Shown: piece by piece, positions 1-10,600 of the stretch
Layout: each line of letters begins with the position of its first letter
Position numbering within the stretch: the stretch's first letter is position 1
Assembly (NCBI GenBank): GCA_036245805.1
Contig: BTRK01000004.1
Location: 26,955,541-27,019,540 of the forward strand
DNA from: Pristionchus mayeri
Taxonomy: Eukaryota; Nematoda; Chromadorea; Rhabditida; Neodiplogasteridae
Direction: 5' to 3'
Length of the DNA stretch: 64,000 nucleotides
Notes under the pieces: generated by a model
Databases searched by the model: none
Told to the model about the DNA's origin: nothing
What the model saw: only the letters and a program-made list of their open reading frames with translations
Position numbers and translations under genes: made by a program

Positions 1-241
1 AAATTCTGCGCAAAGCACTAATTGACTAATTCGACTACATTTTTTAAAATAAATTTCGTTAACTAGATCGCACGTTCCTTGTTTTCACATAAAAAATTAC
101 AGATCTTCGGTCGCTACGTGGTTCGCGGGGTTGTGTGTTAAGGATAATTGTTGAACTAGGGACCTTCGGTCGCTACGTTACGCGGGGTTGTGTGTTGAAG
201 ATAAAAATTGGAGTGACTGTTGAGAGCTGGCTTAAAACGTC

Positions 242-342
242 GTGAAAGGCTCGTGAGGCCGAGGGCGATCCGAAAAAGTTGGATTGGGGCGAAGCCCCAA
301 TCCAACTTTTTCGGATCGCCCTCGGCCTCACGAGCCTTTCAC
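242..342. repeat. Perfect foldback palindrome, family A copy 1
   Basis: Two perfectly complementary 49-base arms surround a 3-base GAA loop at 291-293. The flanks (gagagctggcttaaaacg on the left, cgctgcggggggtgagagc on the right) recur around copies 2 and 3, so this is a repeat family. No coding content is believable; open frames across it are a product of the palindrome. Confidence 0.95.
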
Positions 343-490
343 AACGCTCACGCTGCGGGGGGTGAGAGCGGGTTGGGAAGCATTTTTGATTTAATTTCGC
401 AGGGGAGGTCAATCAACCACGTTTAGTACCAGTTTTATGCGCTGAAATATGATTGTAAGCGACTGGTGAGAGCCTGCTTAAAACGTTGTA

Positions 491-585
491 AAAGGCTCGT
501 GAGGCCTCGGTCGATCCGAAAAAGTAGGAATGGGGCTTCGCCCCATTCCTACTTTTTCGGATCGCCCTCGGCCTCACGAGCCTTT
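491..585. repeat. Foldback palindrome, family A copy 2
   Basis: Two near-perfect 46-base arms (one or two mismatches) surround a 3-base TTC loop centred at 538. The sequence is closely related to the palindrome at 242-342, including the same flanking context, but the loop-proximal part differs. Confidence 0.93.
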
Positions 586-699
586 CACAACGCTCACGCT
601 GCGGGGAGTGAGAGCAGGTTAGGAAGTTGTGGTGTGGCGGGTGGTGCGCTCGGTGCATTTGAGTTTTCTGCGATTTGGTAAAATGCACCATATTATGTA

Positions 700-1135
700 G
701 TGTGATGAAAGTGCTCGTCAACGCAATGCCAATGGTCAAGGTCCGACGTCACACGGACGTGTTTGAGCAAAGTTAGAGCGATTTGAAGAAAAAGATCAAA
801 CTACAAACTACAAAGATCAATTTTTTGAAAGCTCTCGTCAAGGGGTCACCAACGGTCAAGGTCCTATGGTGCTACGATGATATTGAAGCGAATTAGAGCG
901 ATTTGAAGGAAAGTGATCAAACTACAAACTACAAAGTTCAAAGATCAAAGTTCAAATTTTGAAAGTGCTCGTCAAGATATTTCATCTGGTCAAGGTTCTA
1001 ACCTTCTACGTCAAGGGGTTTCATATGGTCAAGGTGCTAGGCACATAGGATGATTTTGAGCCGAGTTACAGCGATTTGAAGAAAAAGTGTGACAGACAAA
1101 GGGACAGGCAGACAGACAGACAGACGTTACGATAT
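700..1135. repeat. Imperfect tandem units of about 125-130 bp
   Basis: The phrases gctcgtcaa, ggtcaaggt and gcgatttgaag recur at spacings near 125-130 bp (units near 705, 830 and 960, with a partial unit near 1010). The array ends in a short agacagacagac run near 1110. A related gagttatgaccgaaaaacg block recurs near 2390. No gene is seen. Confidence 0.7.
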
Positions 1136-1176
1136 TTCTTTATGTAGTAACGGTACTGCTGCAAGCCGGCTTAAAA

Positions 1177-1216
1177 CGTTGCAAAATGCTCGAGGCCTCA
1201 CGAGCATTTTGCAACG
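1177..1216. repeat. Foldback palindrome, family A copy 3 (short)
   Basis: Perfect 16-base arms at 1177-1192 and 1201-1216 flank 8 bases. The outer context (gcttaaaacg on the left, gagagcaggttagg on the right) matches the other two copies. This looks like an internally deleted member of the family. Confidence 0.9.
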
Positions 1217-2700
1217 CTTACTCTGCGGGAATGAGAGCAGGTTAGGGTTGTGAGCAGTGGTGGGCTAGGAAATATGACGAAAATTTTTTTTGCGAACCCC
1301 GGGCCATTTTGCTTTGCGACCTTCCGGAACGGGGGGTTCGTATTGTGCGGTTGAGCGGGGGGAAGGGGGGGGGGTGTTGTTGTTGAGAGCCTGCAGTTTA
1401 CACCCCCCCCCCCCCCCCGGTCGCCCACCACTGGTTGTAACGCTATATCCGAAATTGTTTGCCACTGAACGATCTTTAGCTAGGAAAATGAATCGCGGGG
1501 TTTGAGTGCTTTTTTAGAGCGAGTTATAGCCGAAAAATAATTATTGGAGTGTCCCATAATTTCGTTCTTTTTTTTTCACATGAAGCATAAGTCAATGAAA
1601 CTACTCATCACTCATATCTATTATTGATAGACCTTAAATATATTTTGCGAAGGTTATTTATTTTATTTATATAATTACCTAGCGATGATAAAATAGTAAA
1701 AATGTGCGTTTTTAGACCATGTTTTAAAAAATTATGATTTCGTTTTCTTTTCAAAACTCTGGTTAATTGTGAATTAGAGGCAGCAATCATAGTTTCATTT
1801 GAGCAATTAAAATTGCATCTTTCTGAATTTACCGCCTGAAAACATCAACACTTGTCATTTTAATATTGCCTAGGGAAGCTCATTTTCAGAATTTTTCAAA
1901 TTTTCACGGTTGCTTGCTAATTAATCGCCCTCATTTTATGTAAATTCGTTTTAAATTATTAAAAGTAGTTTGGAACCTTTGTTTGTATCAAAATCGATGA
2001 AAATTTTTAAAACACGTTGAAAATTGCGAGTTTCGCAATAAATATACAATAAAGATGCAAGTTTCGCGATTTGGAAGACCGGGATAGTGTCCAGTAATTT
2101 ACTTGGCAACTACAAAGCAGCTAGGCATTATCACATGACTTATGTCTCTTCATAGGAAAAAAATTCACGTTTGGCTAATTTTGATACACAACTTCGGAAA
2201 CGCACCATTCTTGTAGTCTTTAAAATTTCTTAGCTATGTAGCACGGAAATTGAAGAGCACCGATTGCCCAACTCCATGCTGTGTACTATTAGCCAGTAAG
2301 ATTCATCGCTTCAAAGAAAGAAATTTTCAAAAAAATTAACGAAGTTTTGGGACACCCCAGTAGTTCTATGTCTACGATGAGTTTGAAGCGAGTTATGACC
2401 GAAAAACGAGAGCGTGACAGACATTCACACACAAATATCTTGACTTTTTTCTACATAGTAATGTATGACATTCAATAATAACGACGAAAAACTATGTAAG
2501 CAATGTGGTGTAACGCAGCATGAATCTCGAAAGTCTCTTACGAATCCAGCGACAGTTTTCTCAATCAATGGCTTTAATGGTTACAGTATTTTAGATTTGT
2601 CTGGATCGTCAATCAACTTGGTATATTATTATTGATTTTTGGAGGCATTTGTGCAACTTGAAACCAACCGATTTCTGATCGAAAAACCGTCCTCTATTGC
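1217..2700. other. Gene-free, mostly AT-rich repeat-flank sequence
   Basis: Apart from G and C homopolymer runs near 1360-1420 and low-complexity AT-rich sequence, I see no coding exon on either strand. Short open frames here lack conserved features and flanking splice signals. Confidence 0.6.
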
Positions 2701-2702
2701 CC

Positions 2703-4115
2703 CATGGTGCCAGTCATAGGTGCCCAGAAATGGCGGCGAGGGGGGGGGGGGGGTGCTGCGCACCGCCTCACATGTGAGGCGGTGCGCAAGGCATGTATAG
2801 GGGTCATGGAAAAATCGATTTGTAAGTCATGGTAGGTCAAGACTAAGTACCGTACCCAATCGATAGTACAGTACCAGTAGATAACGTATATCACTACCGT
2901 AACCCGCTATTATCGCGAACTGACTTTATTTTCTAAAAATTAAAGTACCGTACCCAATCGACTCTACAGTACCCCCAGATACCGTATACCACTACCGTAA
3001 CCCACGATTATCGCAAACTAACTTTATTTTTAAAAAGCCCCGTACCGTGTCCAATCGATTATATAGTACTCAAGTAACTACCGTAACCCAGTTCCATGGG
3101 TCAGATCCAGTTTCTTGGGTCAAACATTTTTCTAAAAATTTCAAACGTTTTTTCTAAAAATCCAAAATCGATCATAAAATGATTCTACAGTAATGAGATA
3201 TATGTTAGGATACTTTACAATAATTTATTGCTCGATGTTGGATTTTTAGAAAAATGCTTGACCCAAGGAACTGGATCTGACCCATGGAACTGGGTTACGG
3301 CAGTTACTTGAGTACTGTATAATCGATTGGACACGGTGCCGGGGGTTTTTAAAAGTAAAGTTAGTTTGCGATAATCGTGGGTTACTGTAGTGGTATACGG
3401 TACTGTGAGAATAGAACGCGAAGTCCGTAGTGTGGTGTATCGCGTGCGGCAGGGGGAGTGTTTATTTTACATTCATCCTCCAAATACAAGCGGAACGCGA
3501 AAAATAACGGCCAGAATAAAGCGTTCCGCTTGTATTTGGAGGATGAATGTAAAAATAAACACTCCCCCTGCCGCACGCGATACACCACACTACGGACTTC
3601 GCGCACGGCGTATCACTGAAGAAGGAAAAGTCGCGCCACACTATGAGGGTGTCATAGAGGAGTGATTTTTATCATTTACTGTGGTTAGCAGCACACACAG
3701 CCAGAACCGTAGCTCGGTCGTCCGGAACCGCAGCTTGGCCGACCAGAACCGGTATTTAATTTTTTTGGCGTCTACTGCAATTATTTTCTTCAACCTTCGG
3801 GGCAGAATGATGCGGTGCCGTGATACGCCGTGTTCGCGTTCTATTCTCACAGTATCTGGGGGTACTGTAGAGTCGATTGGGTACGGTACTTTAATTTTTT
3901 AAAAATAAAATCAGTTCGCGATAATAGCGGGTTATGGTAGTGATATACGGTATCTACTGGTACTGTACTATTGATTGGGTACGGTACTTAGTCTTGACCT
4001 ACCATGACTTACAAATCGATTTTTCCATGACCCCCTATACATGCCTTGCGCACCGCCTCACATGTGAGGCGGTGCGCACGCCGCCGGCGTGGACACCTAT
4101 GGCGCCAGTTTGTTC
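2703..4115. mobile_element. 1.4 kb foldback element with palindromic tips
   Basis: The left half (about 2703-3310) and right half (about 3240-4115) are inverted copies of each other. Near each tip lies the same 30-base perfect palindrome, gcgcaccgcctcac/atgtgaggcggtgcgc, at 2758-2787 and 4048-4077. An inner pair (gttccatgggtcagatccag near 3091 and its complement near 3270) continues the symmetry. No transposase frame is present, so it is a non-autonomous foldback or MITE-like element. A separate 450 bp element interrupts the right half. Confidence 0.85.
3403..3852. mobile_element. 450 bp inverted-repeat element, family B copy 1, inserted at TA
   Basis: The ends are inverted copies (ctgtgagaatagaacgcg at the left, its complement at the right), directly flanked by TA at 3401-3402 and 3853-3854. 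Within it, 3415-3605 forms a long near-perfect hairpin. The opposite arm of the host foldback keeps the uninterrupted sequence agaTAccgt at 2977-2985, so the empty site can be read directly. TA duplication is characteristic of Tc1/mariner-mobilised MITEs. No transposase is encoded. Confidence 0.9.
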
Positions 4116-4337
4116 TCCGGGAGACCCCTTCTAAAGTGGATATTTTGAGTTATTATAATTAAAATACATCCATCAACATGTACATGTATCTCATCTTTCA
4201 ATAGAGTGCCAGTTCTGTCCCAATAGTAACCAAATATTTATCGACTATTGATAACCTATGAGGAAACTTTGAAAGGCAAGAAAAGCCAAAATGTAATTTT
4301 TAAAAAGAGCTGTTGAGACAGCCTGATTTTTGCGTAC

Positions 4338-5166
4338 CAAGTTCACAATTGACTTCTTCATAGCCTGTTCACGAGGAGAGTGGAGGTAGACGTTACCCAC
4401 GTCGAAGTGGGGCTGGAACACCACACTCTTCACCTGTAAATACGAGTAATTTATAAAATCATCCAGCGTTTTATATGTATGTATATATTTCATTCTATCT
4501 CGAGTGCGACCAAAGAGGCAAGATTCAGTTAGAAATTACTGCTGAGAAGGGAAAATGTATTTACGTAAACAGAATATCTATAGGAAATCATCTATTCAAT
4601 ATGAAGAAGAAACCACTGACAAGTCCTTTCTCTAGATAGTCTCTCTTGAAATGATCCCATCCAATCGGCGGTACTTTCTCGTTGAGGGATCTACAATGCA
4701 CGCAAAAAATCATTTTCAATGATCCAATATTGTGACTATTGTGAGAGATGTATATAAAATATTATCTAACCTGAATTCATTCCTTCGTCTTAGGAGAAGA
4801 ATTGTATGAGTGGTGAGCCACATCACAATCACACATCCTCCCAGTGCATAGGCACGACGAACTTTTCCTAAAATACCATTTTAATAGAATATGGTAATAT
4901 ACAACAAAATTTTTGTGAAAGATCAAAGATCATACATGATCAAGATGAACGTACATAAAGATATCCAAACTCTCACGTTTATCCTCGCTCTCTTTTCTTT
5001 CTTCTTCGATTTTGGCTTTCTTGGCGGATTCATTTTCGGCGAAAGAAGAAAAATTGCGGAATGGAGGAGGAGTAACGCATACAAATCGGCACGGAACAAA
5101 TACTGAGCGACGAACGGCGACGACCCTGCTCAGATGGTAAAATCGACTGAGCGAACGGACAGACAT
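4338..5166 (-). CDS. spg-7: m-AAA protease (paraplegin/SPG7-like), 5' part only
   Basis: Four phase-consistent exons (5166-4977, 4867-4771, 4690-4621, 4433-4338) give about 151 residues. The N-terminus is rich in Arg and Ser with few acidic residues, as expected for a mitochondrial import signal. A hydrophobic segment (about residues 70-90) follows, then a block with WDHFKRDYLEKGL and FDVGNVYLH that matches the FtsH-extracellular domain found in paraplegin and AFG3L2. Family members continue with an AAA ATPase and a zinc peptidase carrying HExxH. Neither is found: the last exon ends at a good gtacgc donor at 4337 and the next recognisable sequence is the foldback element. Either the remaining exons lie beyond the window start or the gene is broken. 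These inner-membrane complexes degrade misfolded mitochondrial proteins. The family call is fairly secure; intactness is not. Confidence 0.6.
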
Positions 5167-5541
5167 CTGAAAGAAAGAAGCATATAAAACTGCGCAAATT
5201 TACCGAGGATTTAAAAGACAGATTAAAATAAAGAAACCCCATTCTTCTAAGAAAGCAACATTCATTATTTGCAATCGCTTACAGTAACCTTGAAAGCCGT
5301 ATCCGGCTCGTCTTACTGATATGATGAACAAGGACTAACTGATTAAAATGATTATTTTTATTTTTTAAATTACAAATGTGTTCGTTACATTAACATTTTC
5401 CATTCCTTGTTTATCTCAAAGAACCTACAGTAAAATATCTTTACATATAAAGGAATATGGAGGAGGTTTTCAATACTCTGGAAACATGGTGTAGATCAAA
5501 GAGCCACTCTCACTATCGATCGATATCGATGCCCATTCAAC
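5167..5541. promoter_or_regulatory. Divergent intergenic region
   Basis: This AT-rich stretch lies between the minus-strand protease gene and the plus-strand unknown gene. It should hold both promoters. I see no defined motif. Confidence 0.35.
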
Positions 5542-6605
5542 ATGATTCCAGTGTTTGATCATTTTCTATTTCCGTTCATTGATGGGATTTTGGTAATGGT
5601 ATCACCAAGTTGTTCTCCGTCTGTCCATTGGGATATTCCTGCTGAAGATGTTCACATAGACGATATTCCATTCGACGATCGCTTCGGATTCGGAACTCGA
5701 CTTTCTTCCGTATCTCCGAGGAATTCCTTGTACGTTATATTTTATTTTTCTCTCTCATTCCCGCCTGATGTGGTATGTAGGCTGTGTTCTAAGTATTTGC
5801 GGAGTACTGTGAAATGATGAGTTTTTTTTAGTTTCCGTGCAGTCTTTCGAATCGGCGGTCAGATAGAGAGAGATCGCGAAGAGAGGAGTGATGAAAGTCC
5901 GTTAATGCCATTCGATAACAGGTCAGAGTCAGACTACTGTAGGCTTTATATTATCGTTTGAGCTGCCGAGTTACGGAAATTCTTAAATATCATGAGATCA
6001 TCTTTGCAGTCCTCATCTAAGTCTTCGATCGAACAATAGTCAGGGATACCAGTACTTCTATTCTAATAGAGTGAGTTTGTCAATAGTAGATGCTGAATGA
6101 CCATTCCTGATGCTACTGATAAGTAGCCACGATTTCTGTTCCTGAATGATCTCCAATTGAAGGTTTACCCTCATCGTTCTCTCTCGTACGTGGTGAGAAA
6201 AGCATCTAGTGCCATCTCTTCCATCTCGCGATCATTCACTGGTTAGTACGAAGTTATATCTTATCTTTACATCCTCTTTGTATGTATAGACGAATGTTTT
6301 CACACAAATCGCGACTTACTTTTGAAGACGTGAATAAAACTCCGACGAATTTTCTATTAAACATCGCGTAATTCACGAATTATATTTTCATGATATTTTT
6401 TTTTATAGTGAATGAATACATTTCAGCACTCTCTCCCTCTCGCCATAATGATTCCGGGATCGAGACTGCACGTGGATACTCAGACGAATTGAATCTCTCC
6501 GAAATGTTCACTAGTCCTCAGCCTCCTTCTCATCCTCCGCCGGTTAGTCATTTACTCTCCACTCTTGATCACTCACTCGAAGAACGTTCTGCAATACTCT
6601 TCTAA
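5542..6605 (+). CDS. Unknown protein, about 204 residues, five exons
   Basis: Exons 5542-5729, 5832-5921, 6010-6070, 6163-6241 and 6409-6605 join with agreeing phases and acceptable gt donors and ag acceptors. The fourth exon is preceded by gaag rather than cag. I do not recognise the protein. It has an acidic N-terminal third (HIDDIPFDD), a Ser/Arg/Asn-rich middle and a C-terminal stretch with ELNLSEMF followed by Pro/Ser-rich sequence. There is no signal peptide or clear membrane segment apart from the first 20 mildly hydrophobic residues, so the true start may be an ATG further in. The last exon could instead splice at 6543. The phase consistency is the main argument that it is real. Confidence 0.5.
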
Positions 6606-7648
6606 TTCGTCACTTTGAGTGTTGCGAGAGAGCAGAGAGATGCTCGCTATGAGTTCTTTCTTTCCCCATCCCACCCACTCATCTTATCACATCACCAATA
6701 AGTGCATGCTATCACAATGTCCTCCTTGTGATCCTTGTTTGCTAGTCGTAGTTGGTCGTTGAGAGGAAGGGGAGGCCCATCCTACGACAAGGCTTGTATT
6801 CTCTCTGCATACTCTACCCTCTCCTCTCTCTCACTCGGTTCACGTCTTAAATAGTTGCTCTCCCTCTATCTATCTATCATCACCCTATCCCTTCCGTTCC
6901 TTTTCGTCTCTCTCAATAGATCGAGATTGCATCGTGATAAGTAACCTGTCCTTCCTTCCCTCATTGATCGATAACCCTTGGAACTTTATCACTATAGTTC
7001 AGTGATCCGCTGTTTCTTGCTATCATGCCTCACTTAGGATGCATCCTGCATATCCTCTTTAAATCCGTGAGAGAAGAGAAGAGTTATCGAGAGGGCATCA
7101 ATGCAGATCTCACCTCTTTCCTCTATCAATATGTACATAGTGGGGATGGCTAAGGGATTGCGGAATTGCGGGCTCGCAATGAGATCAATTGCATTCTCCC
7201 CATCGCCTCTCTTCTCCCTCCCCTCTCAATGCGTGCCCGCAATCAGAGAGGAGGGAGAGGGAAAGCAATGCGGGCCCGCAATGGTAGATCACGTAATTAC
7301 GGCACGCGAAGCTCGAATATCCAACTCTAGTACATAGTTCAGACAGTCGAACATGTCTGTTTTTACCTGGACATGTGCTCATATAATGCGATTATTTGGT
7401 GGTTTCCAATGATTGAGTTAGTTAAGATCAACAAATCGGTTGCTGTCAAAAATGAGTAACTGTAGTAGGGATGGTGAGGCGGATTAGTTCACCCGATCAT
7501 TCCTACTGTATGCTATGATGTGAAAAGTTTGGAATCACCAGTAATTTGGGTCTTATCGCTTTATGTGACTCCAAGAAACCTTTGTTAGAATTTAACACAA
7601 TGATTTTTGAAACGAAAGACATATATTTCGGGTGTGTGAGATTGTTGA
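6606..7648. promoter_or_regulatory. Intergenic region upstream of the V-ATPase gene
   Basis: This region of about 1 kb has no convincing exon. Much of it is pyrimidine-rich low complexity (6780-7080). It contains three copies of a GC-rich palindromic motif at 7165-7281, listed separately. Confidence 0.5.
7165..7281. repeat. Three copies of an attgcgggcccgcaat palindrome
   Basis: Near-identical palindromes occur at 7165-7180 (attgcgggctcgcaat), 7228-7243 (aatgcgtgcccgcaat) and 7267-7281 (aatgcgggcccgcaa). The spacings are 63 and 39 bp, about 370-480 bp upstream of the V-ATPase start codon. They could be binding sites or a repeat remnant. Confidence 0.7.
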
Positions 7649-10600
7649 ATGGATAGTATTGAGATGGAGGCTCCTTCGGTCTCCGGCCTCCACTCCCCCC
7701 CTGACTCTGGATGCATCTCCTTCCGATCCGAACCCGTCTCTCGATATCAACTCATCATGTGCAAGGACTTAGCCTACGAGTGCATCGGAGAGATGGGAGT
7801 GGAGGGAGTCGTCCAGATTGATGATGTAAGTAGAGAGGGGAGGGAGATTATTCAGACTCTTTTGTACTTGAATTGAATCATGTTATCCCTTCAAATCCTC
7901 AATTATTGAGTGAGTGCTATCTCATTCCCCTTCCCATCATGCTCGATTGATATTGGAGGTGAACAGAGATCTGAGTCTCTTCCAACGGCATTTCGTGCGA
8001 GAAGTGAGACGATGCGACGACTTGGAACGAAGTTTGAGTCAGTTCCCACCACTTCTTTCCCCATTCTTCCTCCACTTCCACTTCCATTTTACGGTTGCTT
8101 CCATTGCTGTTCTCTTTTGATAGCTTTCATTGAAACAGTTGAGGACCAATTTCTTCACTTTAGTGCATGTCCAAAGTGAAAACCAAGAGAAAGGGACTAT
8201 GATATGAGAGAGAGAGTGAGTCATTCTTCCATGACGATGTCTCTCTTGAGGGTATATGGAGCGACAGATCTACGAGGCCACGCCCCCGATCCAACTCATT
8301 CCCATCGATGCAGTCCATATCGAAGTACCGAAGGCATCTGAGATCAACCAGTTGGAGGTACGATCGATCAGTGATCAATCGGAATCCCCTCCCACTGCAG
8401 ACGAAAATCAAAGAGTTGGAGACTCGTATTCGATCATCCATTGAATCGGAGGAGAGAATCCTGAAGACTCTGATGAGCATGGTGGAACAGAAGCACGTAA
8501 TTCTCAAGGTGGAGCAGTATCTGTCGGAGGTGATCTTTGATCTCTGAGGGAGTGATCTCTCCCTACTCTCATTCAGCAACACATGGACTCGCAAGCGATT
8601 CAATCGATCGAGGAGGGAGAGAGGGACGATGGACCTCTCACTGGAATAACCGGCACTTTCTCATTCGATCAGTCCATCACATCGCACACTCTGAGTCTAT
8701 TGGAGAGTGGTAAGGAGAAGGGGAAGGGGGGAGAGAGAAGATGACCCATTGCAGAAGAGATGGAGATGAGTGGAATGGAGAGTTCGAATGTTCCCCTCTG
8801 GTTCTCGACTGGAGTCATTCCAGTGGATAAGAAGATGCCCTTCGAGAGATGTCTGTGGAGGGCATGCAGAAGGACTGCCTTCGTGAGGATCACCGAGATA
8901 GAGGAGGACTTCGTCGATCCACTCACGGTACATCCCCCCCCCCCTTCCCCCTCCCCCCTCCCCCCTCCCCCCTCGACCATCCCACTCCACTTGTAGAATG
9001 TGACCACTCGGAAGTGTGTATTCATTGTCTTCTATCGAGGTGATTCACTCAAGAAGATCGTGAACAACGTCTGTGAGGGGTAGGCAAATTGCCCATCCAA
9101 TGGTGATAGGAGTTCTCTCGTTCAGTTACGGAGCATCTCAGTCTGAGTGTCCGAAGACTTCTCGTGGACGACAACACTATCTAAAACAGTTGGAGCCAGC
9201 CATTGAGGACATGACTCTGGTTGTGAGGAGGACGAGGGAGGATAGACACGGGGTGAGGAAGGAGAGGAAGGGGGGGGGGGGAGGGAGGAGTGATTGCAGA
9301 CGTTGGCCAGCTGTGCAGAGTTCGTGCACGAATGGATGAAGAGTGTGCACATGCAGAAGGGAATCTACCATGCACTCAATAAGTTAGTCGCAAATATATA
9401 CTTATTAAACCGCGAACACTGTAAAATATGAAAATATTTGTATAGTTTTACAATTTTAACTTTAAAAAGCTGCTGCGAGCGTATTTTTGAAAGCACGTCA
9501 AAATCTTGATTGGTGGACTTGTTGAGCACTCAAAACAATCTTACAAATAGTTGGTCTGCAGATGTGCCCTGGATACGAACGGATTCCTCTCTGCAGAGTG
9601 CTGGATCCCCACCCAATCTATACAGAAAGTCAGGTGTGACCATTCATCATCCTTTCCCCATTTTGGTTGCGAATCATCATAACACTTGAAATGGATTCAA
9701 TTTGTGCTTAGAGGGGCGATCGATCGTTGTGGTTCCTATGGAGGACACCTTCCCAAACCAGTACTTAATGAAATCGAGTCGAAGGTACTGTCTGAATAAT
9801 GGAGGGATGGATGAGATATCCTGTTTCAGGCCATTCCTCCTACCTATAATGTGACGAATAAATACACGAAGGTTTTCCAAGACATCGTTGACGCGTATGG
9901 AGTGGCGAATTACAGAGAGGTCAATCCAGGTTAGCCCCCCCCCCCCCCCTCTGGAATGGAAGGGATGGATGGATTGCAGCCCCGTACATCATAATCTCCT
10001 TCCCCTTCCTCTTCGCACTCATGTTCGGTGATTCGGCGCATGCCTTCCTCCTTCTCTCTGCTTCGATTGCGCTCATTGCCATGGAGAAGAACATCCAGAA
10101 GAAGAGGATTAGGGATGAGGTGAGGGAGGGGGCGAATAGAGAGGGAGAGAGGGGACGAAGGGAGGGGAGATGGACTGCAGATCTTCACAACATTCTTCAA
10201 TGGTCGCTACATCATGCTTCTCATGGGGATCTTCTCACTCTACACGGGATTCATCTACAACGATGTATTCGGAAAGGCAGGCAATGTATTCGGAAGCAAT
10301 TGGAGAGATCCGTACAAGTGAGAAGAGAGAGATCACCGCTCCCCTCATTCTCTCCTCTTCAGCTCCACTCAATACGCGAAATGGGCACGATTCCTGATGA
10401 AGCACAAGAGAATGCCGGTGGCAACTCTCGATCCCGCGGAGGCATACAGAGATGGAGTGAGTGAAACGGAGTAGATGCTTACATTGTTAGAGGGGAGGGG
10501 TCTATAGTCTCTTCTCACACAAGATGGTTGAGTATTGTGGTGTGACAGGGCGATGGTCCGTATCAGTTCGGTCTGGATCCAGTGTGGAATGTGGCAGACA

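Noticed and set aside
700..1135. CRISPR array
   Set aside because: The repeats are imperfect, about 125 bp apart, lack uniform spacers, and the genome is eukaryotic.
3390..3665. 91-codon and mirrored 74-codon frames near 3.4-3.6 kb
   Set aside because: They read the same hairpin from both strands and have near-identical products, so they come from the palindrome and not from a gene.
7101..7382. Open frames over the GC palindromes upstream of the V-ATPase gene
   Set aside because: They exist in both directions because of inverted repeats, lack splice context and show no conserved features.
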